From NCBI GenBank assembly GCA_015065875.1, contig SVPK01000002.1, positions 1 through 50,886 on the forward strand: DNA of 50,886 bases, written 5' to 3'. This document shows positions 28,002 through 36,127 of the stretch, in pieces. The notes under the pieces were generated by a model, which ran no database searches, was not told where the DNA came from, and saw nothing but the letters and a program-made list of their open reading frames with translations. Numbering within the stretch: position 1 is the stretch's first letter; the number at the start of each line of letters is the position of its first letter. Origin of the DNA: Oscillospiraceae bacterium (lineage in GTDB: Bacteria; Bacillota; Clostridia; Oscillospirales; Acutalibacteraceae). Both the position numbers and the translations under genes were made by a program.

Positions 28002-29024
28002 TTATATCTTGCAAATCCAACCTTCAGGAGCAGGAATACGGCCCATTTGAATACCTGTTAAGGTATCATAAAGTTTTTGAATGGTTGGGCCCATTTTTTC
28101 CATACCCGAGCTAAATGTGATAACATTATCGCCATCAACAATTCGGCCAACCGGAGAAATAACGGCGGCGGTTCCGCAAAGACCACACTCGACAAAATCC
28201 GATACCTCATCAAGACGAACCTTTCTTTGTTCGGTTTCAAGGCCAAGATAATCTGCGGCTACCTGCATTAAAGAACGGCGGGTAATTGAAGGCAGTATTG
28301 TATCCGATTTGGGAGTAACAACCTTATTGTCCTTTGTTACAAACAAAACATTAGCTCCGCCGGTTTCCTCGATATAGGTTCTGGTTGCAGAATCGAGATA
28401 AACATTTTCATCATAGCCGCATTCATGAGCATCAACAATAGCATAAAGGCTCATAGCATAATTAAGCCCTGCCTTGATATGACCTGTTCCCTTCGGCGCT
28501 GCGCGGTCAAAATCGCAGGTACGAATTGTAAGCGGTTTGACTCCGCCCTTGAAATAAGGGCCAACAGGTGTTGCAAAAATGCGGAACTGGAATTCGGTTG
28601 CGGGCTTAACTCCGATAACGGCATTAGAGCCAAACATATAGGGACGCAGGTAAAGAGATGCGCCTGTTCCATAAGGCGGAACCCAATCGGCATTCGCCTT
28701 AACAACGGCCTTTACCGCTTCAACAAACTTATCCTCGGGGAAAACGGGCATTTTCATGCGCTCGCAGGAATCGGCCATACGCTTCGCATTAAGGTCGGGA
28801 CGGAAGCAAACTACATCACCATTTTCGGTTCTATAAGCCTTAAGTCCTTCAAAGCAGGTCTGTGCATACTGCAGAACGCAGGCGCATTCATTCATTGTGA
28901 TGTTCTCGTCCTCAATCAGGGCGCCATCATCCCATTTTCCATCCTTATAATTGGCAACAAATCGCTTATCGGTTTTTATATATCCAAAGCCAAGATTGCT
29001 CCAATCGATATCTTTTGGGGTCAT
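28002..29024 (-). CDS. ilvE: Branched-chain amino acid aminotransferase
   Basis: This 340-residue class IV PLP aminotransferase interconverts leucine, isoleucine and valine with their keto acids. The PLP lysine is in GTGHIKAGLNYA near residue 190, the cofactor glutamate in TYIEETGGANVLFV near 225, and the substrate site in GASLYLRPYMFGS. The sequence matches the long (about 340-residue) clade typical of Bacillota. It has a perfect promoter and a short leader with a 9-bp hairpin. Confidence 0.95.
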   Translation of the reverse strand: MTPKDIDWSNLGFGYIKTDKRFVANYKDGKWDDGALIEDENITMNECACVLQYAQTCFEGLKAYRTENGDVVCFRPDLNAKRMADSCERMKMPVFPEDKFVEAVKAVVKANADWVPPYGTGASLYLRPYMFGSNAVIGVKPATEFQFRIFATPVGPYFKGGVKPLTIRTCDFDRAAPKGTGHIKAGLNYAMSLYAIVDAHECGYDENVYLDSATRTYIEETGGANVLFVTKDNKVVTPKSDTILPSITRRSLMQVAADYLGLETEQRKVRLDEVSDFVECGLCGTAAVISPVGRIVDGDNVITFSSGMEKMGPTIQKLYDTLTGIQMGRIPAPEGWICKI

Positions 29025-29056
29025 AAAAAATCTCCTCTCGCTGTGGGAAAATAGCG

Positions 29057-29086
29057 GAAGGTGTCAAGGAAGAACCCGACACCTTC
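29057..29086 (-). promoter_or_regulatory. Leader hairpin of ilvE
   Basis: GAAGGTGTC and GACACCTTC pair perfectly over 9 bp with a 12-base loop, beginning about 6 bases after the predicted transcription start. No U run follows and there is no room for a T-box. It could protect the 5' end. Confidence 0.5.
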
Positions 29087-29098
29087 ACTTTCCAAAAA

Positions 29099-29127
29099 AT
29101 TATACAACTATATTTTTTCTTTGTCAA
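29099..29127 (-). promoter_or_regulatory. Consensus SigA promoter of ilvE
   Basis: A perfect TTGACA and a perfect TATAAT lie 17 bases apart on the minus strand, one of the strongest promoters in the window. Confidence 0.9.
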
Positions 29128-29148
29128 TAGAATGGGATAAAAATCGAA

Positions 29149-29346
29149 TTAGCCAACAACCTTATAGCCGGCGTCCTCAACAACCTTAACGAGCACTTCC
29201 CTATCGCATTCACATTCAACGGTAGCAGTTCCGTCCTCGAGCGACATCAAAACCGATTTAACGCCCTCAACCTCATATAAGGCCTTTTCAACCCTTGCAG
29301 TGCAATGACCGCAAGCCATACCTTCAATTTTCAAAACAGTTTTCAT
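29149..29346 (-). CDS. Possible internal start: CopZ-like copper chaperone inside copA
   Basis: An ATG at 29346, in frame with copA, is preceded by AAGGAGG with 8 bases between GGAGG and ATG. From it runs a complete 65-residue heavy-metal-associated domain with GMACGHC, similar in size to free CopZ. It could be an internal translation product, or a former separate copZ whose upstream gene lost its stop. Full-length fusion and free form could both be made. This is a prediction; no product is known. Confidence 0.5.
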   Translation of the reverse strand: MKTVLKIEGMACGHCTARVEKALYEVEGVKSVLMSLEDGTATVECECDREVLVKVVEDAGYKVVG

Positions 29347-31668
29347 ATTATTTTCCTCCTTAACATTATTTTCAGGTTCTATACCCTTAAATCTGCGTAA
29401 TCGCAGAGCATTGGTAACAACAAAAAGCGAGCTCAAAGACATTGCGGCCGAACCGAGCATAGGGCTCAAATGGATACCTAAAAAGGCTAAAGCGCCGGCG
29501 GCAACAGGTATGCCTATAGTATTATAAAAGAAAGCCCAAAACAGGTTCATCTTTATATTTTTAATTACCGCTCTGCTCAACTTAATTGCATTAATTGCAT
29601 CATAAATTGAGTTTTTCATCAAAACTACATCAGCGGTTTCAATCGCTATATCGGTTCCGGCGCCGATTGCAATTCCAACATCGGCGCGCGCCAATGCAGG
29701 CGCATCGTTTATGCCATCGCCCAACATTGCAACATGATGGCCTTTTGACTGCAGATTTCTAATATATGCCTCTTTATCGGCGGGCATTACCTCAGCAACG
29801 GCATCATCAATTCCTAATTCATTTTTAACCGATTGTGCTACGGCTGAATTATCTCCCGTCAGCATAACGGTCTTAATGTTAAGTTGCTTTAATAATGATA
29901 CACCATCAAACGAGGATTCGCGTATTTTATCCGAAAGTGCGATAACACCTATAACCACACCGTCCTGTGCAAACAGTAGTGCAGTTTTACCCTTTTTTGA
30001 GAAATTATCAACAAGTCCTTTTGAAATTATAGAGAGCTTAACCCCCGACTCTTTCATAAAAGAAACATTACCCGCAATAATTTCTTCATTAAGAATTTTG
30101 CCCTTTATTCCGCGACCCGATATGTTTTCAAAATCCATAACCTCGTAAAAATCAGAAGCGGATTTTTTATACTCGTTCACAACGGCTAATGCATATGGAT
30201 GTGTGCTTGCCGATTCAAGCGATGCCGCGCGTTTTAAAAACTCATCCTTGGTTATTGATTTAGAATAAAGAACAACATCAGTAACAACGGGTGTTCCTTC
30301 GGTTAATGTTCCCGTTTTATCGAAAACAACCGTATCAATCGAGTGAAGACGCTCCAAGCTTTCGGCAGAATGAACCAAAATTCCCATTCTGGCGGCTTTT
30401 CCCGTTCCAACCATTATAGCAACAGGTGTTGCAAGTCCAAGCGCGCAAGGACAAGAAATAACCAAAACAGAAACCGCATGTGTGAGCGCGGCTTCGGCAG
30501 AACCGCTTATTAAGAACCAAATTGCCGCAGTTATAATAGCAATAAGCATAACAATAGGAACAAATATACCGCTAACCTTATCAGCAATTCGTGCGATTGG
30601 TGCTTTTGAATTTCCTGCGTCGTCAACCAGACGGATAATCTGCGAAAGGGTTGTATCACTTCCAACCTTTAGGGCCTTAAACTTGAAAAAGCCGTTAATG
30701 TTTTGTGTAGCACAAATAACGGTATCGTCTATTCCCTTTTCAACAGGCAAGCTCTCGCCCGTAACGGCCGATTGATTGATAAATCCTCTGCCTTCAACAA
30801 TAACACCATCGGCAGGAATCGTATCACCCGGACGAATTACGATAATATCACCAACGGCAATTTCCTCTGCAGAAACCGTTAACTCTTTACCATCCCTAAC
30901 GACAAGAGCTGTTTTAGGAGCTAAATTAACAAGTTTTTCAAGCGAATCGGTGGTCTTGGCTTTAGAACGTGCTTCCAAAAACTTTCCAACAGTTACGAGC
31001 GCAAGAATCATTGCAGCAGATTCGAAATAAAGATGATGATAATAGCCGCCTGCTACCGCATAGTTGCCGTTTGTCGTATTATAAATCATCATACAAAGCG
31101 AAAACAGACTATATAAAAATGATGCCGCAGAGCCCATAGCTACCAGCGAATCCATATTTGGTGCTCGTTTTACGATACCACGAAAACCGGATATGAAAAA
31201 CTTTCTGTTTATAATCATAACAGATAGCGCTATGACTAGCTGAATTACGGCTGCATATACGCAGTATCGGTCGCCCCTTAAAAACCAAGGGAGCGGCAGA
31301 CCGATCATATGTCCCATCGCGATATACATAAGCGGTATTAACAGGCAAAGCGAAAGAATTACCCTTTTCTTTAGAGCCTTATCGGCCGCAATAGTTTTTT
31401 CTCTGCGCTTATCCCATTCGCTTTTTGATGATGAATCCGACTGCTCACTATAAACAGCCGCGCCATATCCGATGGCAACAACCGCATTTATAATTTCATC
31501 CGTATTAACGGTATTTTCATCAAAATCAACGGTCATACTGCCGGAAATCAGATTAACCGAAGCATCTATAACGCCCTCAAGCTTTTGAACACTATTTAAA
31601 ACATTAGCTTGACAGGCGGCACAAGTCATACCCGTAACGGAAAATTTTTGCTTAACTATTCTAAACAC
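29149..31668 (-). CDS. copA: Copper-exporting P1B-type ATPase, with metal-binding domains at both ends
   Basis: This 839-residue P1B-1 ATPase pumps Cu(I) out of the cytosol. It has an N-terminal HMA domain with C16-x-x-C19 (GMTCAAC), the TGES loop near 303, the transport motif CPC at 406-408, phosphorylated D450 in DKTGTLT, and GDGINDAPAL. Unusually it also has a C-terminal HMA domain (GMACGHC), after a short linker ENNVKEENN. That domain begins at Met775, which has its own perfect ribosome site in the DNA, so it may also be made alone. The start is unclear: the GTG at 31668 overlaps the AAAGAGG site. The only other near options are an ATA at 31659 and the later Met14. It is divergent from the FkbM gene. 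Confidence 0.93.
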   Translation of the reverse strand: MFRIVKQKFSVTGMTCAACQANVLNSVQKLEGVIDASVNLISGSMTVDFDENTVNTDEIINAVVAIGYGAAVYSEQSDSSSKSEWDKRREKTIAADKALKKRVILSLCLLIPLMYIAMGHMIGLPLPWFLRGDRYCVYAAVIQLVIALSVMIINRKFFISGFRGIVKRAPNMDSLVAMGSAASFLYSLFSLCMMIYNTTNGNYAVAGGYYHHLYFESAAMILALVTVGKFLEARSKAKTTDSLEKLVNLAPKTALVVRDGKELTVSAEEIAVGDIIVIRPGDTIPADGVIVEGRGFINQSAVTGESLPVEKGIDDTVICATQNINGFFKFKALKVGSDTTLSQIIRLVDDAGNSKAPIARIADKVSGIFVPIVMLIAIITAAIWFLISGSAEAALTHAVSVLVISCPCALGLATPVAIMVGTGKAARMGILVHSAESLERLHSIDTVVFDKTGTLTEGTPVVTDVVLYSKSITKDEFLKRAASLESASTHPYALAVVNEYKKSASDFYEVMDFENISGRGIKGKILNEEIIAGNVSFMKESGVKLSIISKGLVDNFSKKGKTALLFAQDGVVIGVIALSDKIRESSFDGVSLLKQLNIKTVMLTGDNSAVAQSVKNELGIDDAVAEVMPADKEAYIRNLQSKGHHVAMLGDGINDAPALARADVGIAIGAGTDIAIETADVVLMKNSIYDAINAIKLSRAVIKNIKMNLFWAFFYNTIGIPVAAGALAFLGIHLSPMLGSAAMSLSSLFVVTNALRLRRFKGIEPENNVKEENNMKTVLKIEGMACGHCTARVEKALYEVEGVKSVLMSLEDGTATVECECDREVLVKVVEDAGYKVVG

Positions 31669-31722
31669 CTCTTTAAATTTTTACTGTTATATATTATAAT
31701 TGTTTACGTATGGAGGAAGGTT

Positions 31723-32760
31723 ATGAACGACTTATGGAACTCGCTTAAAACAAAGAATAAGCCCATTTTCATATATGGCATGGGAAACGGTGCCGATGCA
31801 GTTATAGATAAACTCTATTCAAACGGAATAGGGTTTAACGGCGTTTTTGCGAGTGACTCATTTGTTCGCGGGCAAACCTATCGCGGCCAAGTTGTTCAAA
31901 CCTATAATGATATTTGTTCGCAATATGATAATTTTATAGTTATAACCGCTTTTGGCAGTTCCCTACCCGAGGTTAGAAAAAACATCGAGAAAATCGCAAG
32001 CGAACAGGAGCTATATATTGCCGACGCGCCCGTATACGGCAATACATTTTTTGATATAAATTTTGTTAGGGTTCATAAAAATGAAATTAACCATGTATAT
32101 CAAAATCTTGCCGATGAACATTCGCAGAGAATTTTTGAAAACGTTGTTCGCTTTAAAATGAGCGGAATTCCGCAGTATCTTTTTAATGCGGAAAGCAACG
32201 AAACAGAAACGCTTTTAGATATATTCAAGTTGCCAAAAGGCGCAAATATTTTTGACCTTGGCGCCTTCATCGGCGATACCGCCGATAAATTTTCAAAGCT
32301 ATGGCCCGATTATGGAAAAATCATAGCGGTTGAAGCGAGCAAAAAGAACTATCAAAGACTGCTCCAAAACGCATCAAAAATTCCAAATACTCACTGCGTT
32401 AATGCAGCTATCGGATATTTAAACGGTAGCATCTTTTTTGATAGCGAGGGCGGCCGAAATCAAAGCGCCCATAGCGGAAAGCAAATAACTCCGAGCATAA
32501 CCATTGATTCACTAACCGAAAAATATGGCGCGCCCGATTTTATTAAGTTTGATATCGAGGGCGAGGAGCTATGCGGTTTAATCGGAGCCGAAAAAACCAT
32601 TAAAGAGCATAAACCCGCCATGCTGATATCTGCATACCACCGAAGCGAAGATATTATCAGTATCCCTAAAAAGGTTTTATCGCTTAGGAGCGACTATAAA
32701 ATGCACATTCGCCACTTCCCCTGCATACCCTGTTGGGATACATATTTCATCTTTAATTAA
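31723..32760 (+). CDS. FkbM-family methyltransferase
   Basis: This 345-residue protein has two parts. Residues 1-150 form a Rossmann-like region opening KPIFIYGMGNGADAVIDKL, similar to sugar-nucleotide or nucleotide-binding domains. Residues 180-345 are the FkbM SAM-dependent methyltransferase, with DLGAFIGDTADKF as motif I, IAVEASKKNY, and the FIKFDIEGEE signature. The target is probably a sugar or lipid, but nothing nearby says which. The ATG at 31723 has GGAGGAAGG upstream; the longer track start overlaps copA. It appears monocistronic. Confidence 0.83.
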   Translation: MNDLWNSLKTKNKPIFIYGMGNGADAVIDKLYSNGIGFNGVFASDSFVRGQTYRGQVVQTYNDICSQYDNFIVITAFGSSLPEVRKNIEKIASEQELYIADAPVYGNTFFDINFVRVHKNEINHVYQNLADEHSQRIFENVVRFKMSGIPQYLFNAESNETETLLDIFKLPKGANIFDLGAFIGDTADKFSKLWPDYGKIIAVEASKKNYQRLLQNASKIPNTHCVNAAIGYLNGSIFFDSEGGRNQSAHSGKQITPSITIDSLTEKYGAPDFIKFDIEGEELCGLIGAEKTIKEHKPAMLISAYHRSEDIISIPKKVLSLRSDYKMHIRHFPCIPCWDTYFIFN

Positions 32761-32817
32761 TTATATTAGCGGTTGCTAACTGTTGTCAAGAAAATTAAAA
32801 TAATTTATTGTCGATAA

Positions 32818-32846
32818 TTGACTTTTGCAGTCGTTTATGATATATT
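32818..32846 (+). promoter_or_regulatory. SigA promoter of the MFS-DUF5107 operon
   Basis: TTGACT and TATATT lie 17 bases apart, 27 bases before the MFS start. A small inverted repeat, TTAGC-GGTT-GCTAA, lies upstream at 32766-32779 and could be an operator, with low confidence. Confidence 0.7.
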
Positions 32847-32873
32847 TCCTTTTGTTGTTTTGGAGGGAGAAAA

Positions 32874-34064
32874 ATGAGAAAAATCAAAAACTTCTATATC
32901 CTGTTTTTAATCGGATATATATCATACTGTTTGGTTTATGTGGCGCGCCTTAACCTTTCTATCGTTTCTACCGAAGCGGAGTTTGTTAAGGTAATTAGTA
33001 TTAAGCAATACGGACTTCTCGGTAGCGCTTTTTTAATTTCATTTGCTTGCGGGCGACTGATTAACGGTATAATCGGTGATAAAATTCATCCGAGATTTAT
33101 GCTCTATATTGGCTTAACCCTTTCGGGTATCGCAAATCTCGGTCTTTCATTCCTGCCTGCTTTCCCGATATTTATTGCTCTCTGGTCGGTGAACGGCTAT
33201 GCTCAAAGTATGCTTTGGGGTTCTTTGCTTTCTTATATTTCCTATATTTCGCCCGCCGAAAAGCGCGTTACAAGCGTTTCGCTTTTGGTTTCATCGGTTG
33301 CAGTTGGCAGTGTTATAGGTCTTTTAATTGCAACCTTTGCAACAACAACCTTTGGCGTTGGCGCCGCTTTCTTAATCCCCGGTATTCTATCTATAGCCTT
33401 GGCTTTTCTCCCCTTACTCGCATTTACCGAAAAAATGGAAATAAAGAAAAGCGGAAAAAACAGTCATATACCTATGCACAAAATGCTCCGTATTCCCGGG
33501 ATTTATATAATGCTTCTCCCCGCAATACTCCATGGAGTTATCAAGGATAACATTTCCTCTTGGGCTCCAAAATTCTTCCAGTCAAGTTATGGCTTTACAA
33601 TCTCCCAAATGCAGATTTTTTTATACATAATACCTGTTATCGGTATGGTTGGAAGACTTGCATACCCGCGTTTTTACGGAATATTCCGTCATAAAGAAAA
33701 CGTTGTCTCGCTCGTATCGGCGGCTATTTGCGCCGTATCGATGCTACCTTTGGTTTTAGGTGTTAAAAATATTATTGTTGCTTCGATTTGCCTTTGTGTA
33801 ACAAATGCCGCAATTAATATTATCAATACCTCAATGCTATCAATGTTCCCGCTTCATTTTGCGGAAAGCGGCAATGTTTCATCGGTTACGGGAATTATGG
33901 ATTTCGCAACATATATGGGCGCCGGCCTCGGTTCAGCTTTCTATGGAGCAACCATGACGGGTCAAAACTATGGCCTTATGTTTGCAACCTGGCTCGGCAT
34001 CGCGGTTGCTATTTCCCTTCTGCTTACAATCATCATCAAAACTCCAAAATTCAATAAGGTATAG
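32874..34064 (+). CDS. MFS transporter (organophosphate/sugar-type)
   Basis: This 396-residue protein has 12 predicted membrane helices and the OPA-like pattern YVARLNLSIV near residue 25 and the ISFACGRLINGIIGDKIHPR signature near residue 60. It is probably a symporter or antiporter of a small organic anion or sugar phosphate, in the cytoplasmic membrane. The exact substrate is unknown. It is followed 9 bases later by the DUF5107 gene, with GAGGTGA, suggesting one operon. The transporter likely brings in what the next protein uses. Confidence 0.8.
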   Translation: MRKIKNFYILFLIGYISYCLVYVARLNLSIVSTEAEFVKVISIKQYGLLGSAFLISFACGRLINGIIGDKIHPRFMLYIGLTLSGIANLGLSFLPAFPIFIALWSVNGYAQSMLWGSLLSYISYISPAEKRVTSVSLLVSSVAVGSVIGLLIATFATTTFGVGAAFLIPGILSIALAFLPLLAFTEKMEIKKSGKNSHIPMHKMLRIPGIYIMLLPAILHGVIKDNISSWAPKFFQSSYGFTISQMQIFLYIIPVIGMVGRLAYPRFYGIFRHKENVVSLVSAAICAVSMLPLVLGVKNIIVASICLCVTNAAINIINTSMLSMFPLHFAESGNVSSVTGIMDFATYMGAGLGSAFYGATMTGQNYGLMFATWLGIAVAISLLLTIIIKTPKFNKV

Positions 34065-34073
34065 AGGTGAATT

Positions 34074-36086
34074 ATGTTAAGCACTTTAACATTTACAAAA
34101 GAAAAAATTCCGGTAGCTGATTATTCAAAGGAAAGCAGCCTGCCCTCATTAAATAAAATTGGCAATAAGATAGTTGGTTATCGTTCTGAGCTTGACGAGG
34201 ATGATAATTTGTTTGTTGGATTCGGTGATGTTCGTGATATTTTCCCATATCGCATGCAAGATTTATATACACGTGACCGAAAACTTATTGACCTTGAAGT
34301 TGCAGTTTTAGAAAACAAATATATTAAAGCCACTTTCGCTCCTACTTTAGGAGGAAAACTTTTATCGTTAATCGATAAGACCCAAAACCGCGATTTATTA
34401 TTTAAAAATCCAGTTATTCAACCCTGTAATCTTGCGCTTCGAAATGCGTGGACAAGCGGAGGCGTTGAATGGAATATCGGCATGGTTGGTCATTCACCTT
34501 TTACCTGTTCTACTATGCATACTGTTTCCTTAAAAGCGACAGATGGAACTCCGATTCTCCGTATGTATGAATATGAGCGTATAAGAAAAGTTACATATCA
34601 AATGGACTTTTATATACCGAAAAACTCTAAATTTTTGCATTGTAGAATAAGAATCGTTAACCAAAACGATTCAATGGTTCCCATGTATTGGTGGAGTAAT
34701 ATGGCTGTTCCCGAGGATAAAAACTCACGAGTAATCACCTCTGCCAATTGTGCATATACCAGCGAAATTATTAATGGCGAACGAGTTGTTATGAAGCTAC
34801 CTATCCCCTTTTGTGATGGTTTTGATGCTACATATCCAACCAATACCCTCGACCGTAGCCGCGATTATTTTTATCGAACCGATGATTCTAAACCACGATA
34901 TATCGCTTACGTCGATAAAGATGGTTATGGGCTTCTACAAACATCAACCTCAAGACTTAAGGGCAGGAAACTGTTTGTTTGGGGTCAAGGCCCCGGGGCA
35001 AAACATTGGCAGGATTTTCTCTCCTTGCCCGGAAAAGGCGGATATGTTGAAATCCAAGCAGGTCTTGCACGTTCACAGTATGAGCATATCCCTATGCCGC
35101 CCAATACTGCATGGGAATGGATTGAGGTATATGGTGCTATAAGTTGCAAAGCAGGCAAAGTTCACAGCGATTACAAATCGGCTCAAGCCGAGATTGAGAA
35201 GCGACTCAACTCACTAATTAGTATTCCGAATCTCGAAACGGAATTAAAAGAAACAAAATCCGACTTTGTTTTAAAGAAAGCTGAAGAGCGTCACCATTAT
35301 GGTTCTGCATGGGGCAAACTCGAAAACGCGCTTCGCAAATCCGAAAAACGTCCTCTCCTTTCTGAGCACCTTGACTTTGGCAGAATCGGAAAAGAGCAGT
35401 CTGCATGGAACAGTTTACTTAAAGAAGGAACTGTTGGGGTGCACAATCCTAAAAACACCGTTCTTTCTTGGATGCTTCAGGATGAATTTACTGCCCTGCT
35501 TGAATCTGCTGTTGAAGCCAAAGACGCAGATAATTGGTATGCATGGTTGCAACTCGGCGCGATTTATCTCTGTATGGATAAATTTAAAAAAGCTGAAATA
35601 GCATTGCTTAAATCAATCAAGCTCGAAAAGAATGCATGGGCATATTATTGTCTTGCTGTTTTAAACATGTATTTAAAGAATTTTGATGAAGCAAAAAAGA
35701 ATGCTTTAGCGGCAATAAATGAAAAAGATGACGACCTTTCTTTATCAAAAGCAATATTCACCATGCTCAATAATTGCAGTGAATATAGCGCAGTAAAAAG
35801 GTTATATGAAGCCGCCAACCATGAAATTAAAAATGATTCACGCGCTAAGACAGCATATATTTACGCACTTGCTCATAGCGATGACCTTGAAACGGCACTC
35901 CATATGCTTATGGAAAATGGCGGACATATTCTCAATGACGTTAAGGAAGAGGAAGTAATACTTTCTGACCTTTTTGTTTATTGTGTTAAGGGCATAGCCG
36001 ACAAAAATGGTGAAAAGCTTAAAGATATTGAGGTTCCGCTTATCATTGATTTTAGGGTTAAACCTGAAAAATATACATTTAGATAA
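34074..36086 (+). CDS. DUF5107 protein with C-terminal TPR-like repeats
   Basis: This 670-residue protein has no signal peptide, so it is probably cytosolic. Residues 50-370 match the DUF5107 family, a beta-supersandwich like galactose mutarotase (APTLGGKLLSLID, SGGVEWNIG, MYWWSNMAVP, VWGQGPGAKHWQDFLS, GGYVEIQAGLARSQYEHIP). The rest is helical with TPR-like units (NWYAWLQLGAIYLCMDKFKKAEIALL; AWAYYCLAVLNMYLKNFDEA). Family members are often linked to carbohydrate use, but the reaction is not established. It pairs with the MFS transporter. The stop is followed by a strong terminator. Confidence 0.8.
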   Translation: MLSTLTFTKEKIPVADYSKESSLPSLNKIGNKIVGYRSELDEDDNLFVGFGDVRDIFPYRMQDLYTRDRKLIDLEVAVLENKYIKATFAPTLGGKLLSLIDKTQNRDLLFKNPVIQPCNLALRNAWTSGGVEWNIGMVGHSPFTCSTMHTVSLKATDGTPILRMYEYERIRKVTYQMDFYIPKNSKFLHCRIRIVNQNDSMVPMYWWSNMAVPEDKNSRVITSANCAYTSEIINGERVVMKLPIPFCDGFDATYPTNTLDRSRDYFYRTDDSKPRYIAYVDKDGYGLLQTSTSRLKGRKLFVWGQGPGAKHWQDFLSLPGKGGYVEIQAGLARSQYEHIPMPPNTAWEWIEVYGAISCKAGKVHSDYKSAQAEIEKRLNSLISIPNLETELKETKSDFVLKKAEERHHYGSAWGKLENALRKSEKRPLLSEHLDFGRIGKEQSAWNSLLKEGTVGVHNPKNTVLSWMLQDEFTALLESAVEAKDADNWYAWLQLGAIYLCMDKFKKAEIALLKSIKLEKNAWAYYCLAVLNMYLKNFDEAKKNALAAINEKDDDLSLSKAIFTMLNNCSEYSAVKRLYEAANHEIKNDSRAKTAYIYALAHSDDLETALHMLMENGGHILNDVKEEEVILSDLFVYCVKGIADKNGEKLKDIEVPLIIDFRVKPEKYTFR

Positions 36087-36089
36087 TTT

Positions 36090-36121
36090 AAAAGCCTGAT
36101 GCATTTTGCATCAGGCTTTAA
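36090..36121. terminator. Bidirectional terminator between DUF5107 and the NlpC-like lipoprotein
   Basis: AAAGCCTGATGCA pairs with TGCATCAGGCTTT, with A and T runs on either side. Both convergent genes end at it. Confidence 0.88.
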
Positions 36122-36127
36122 TTTTAC

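Noticed and set aside
31609-31722. Longer FkbM protein starting at 31609
   Set aside because: That extension overlaps the divergent copA start and has no ribosome site; the ATG at 31723 has a strong GGAGG.
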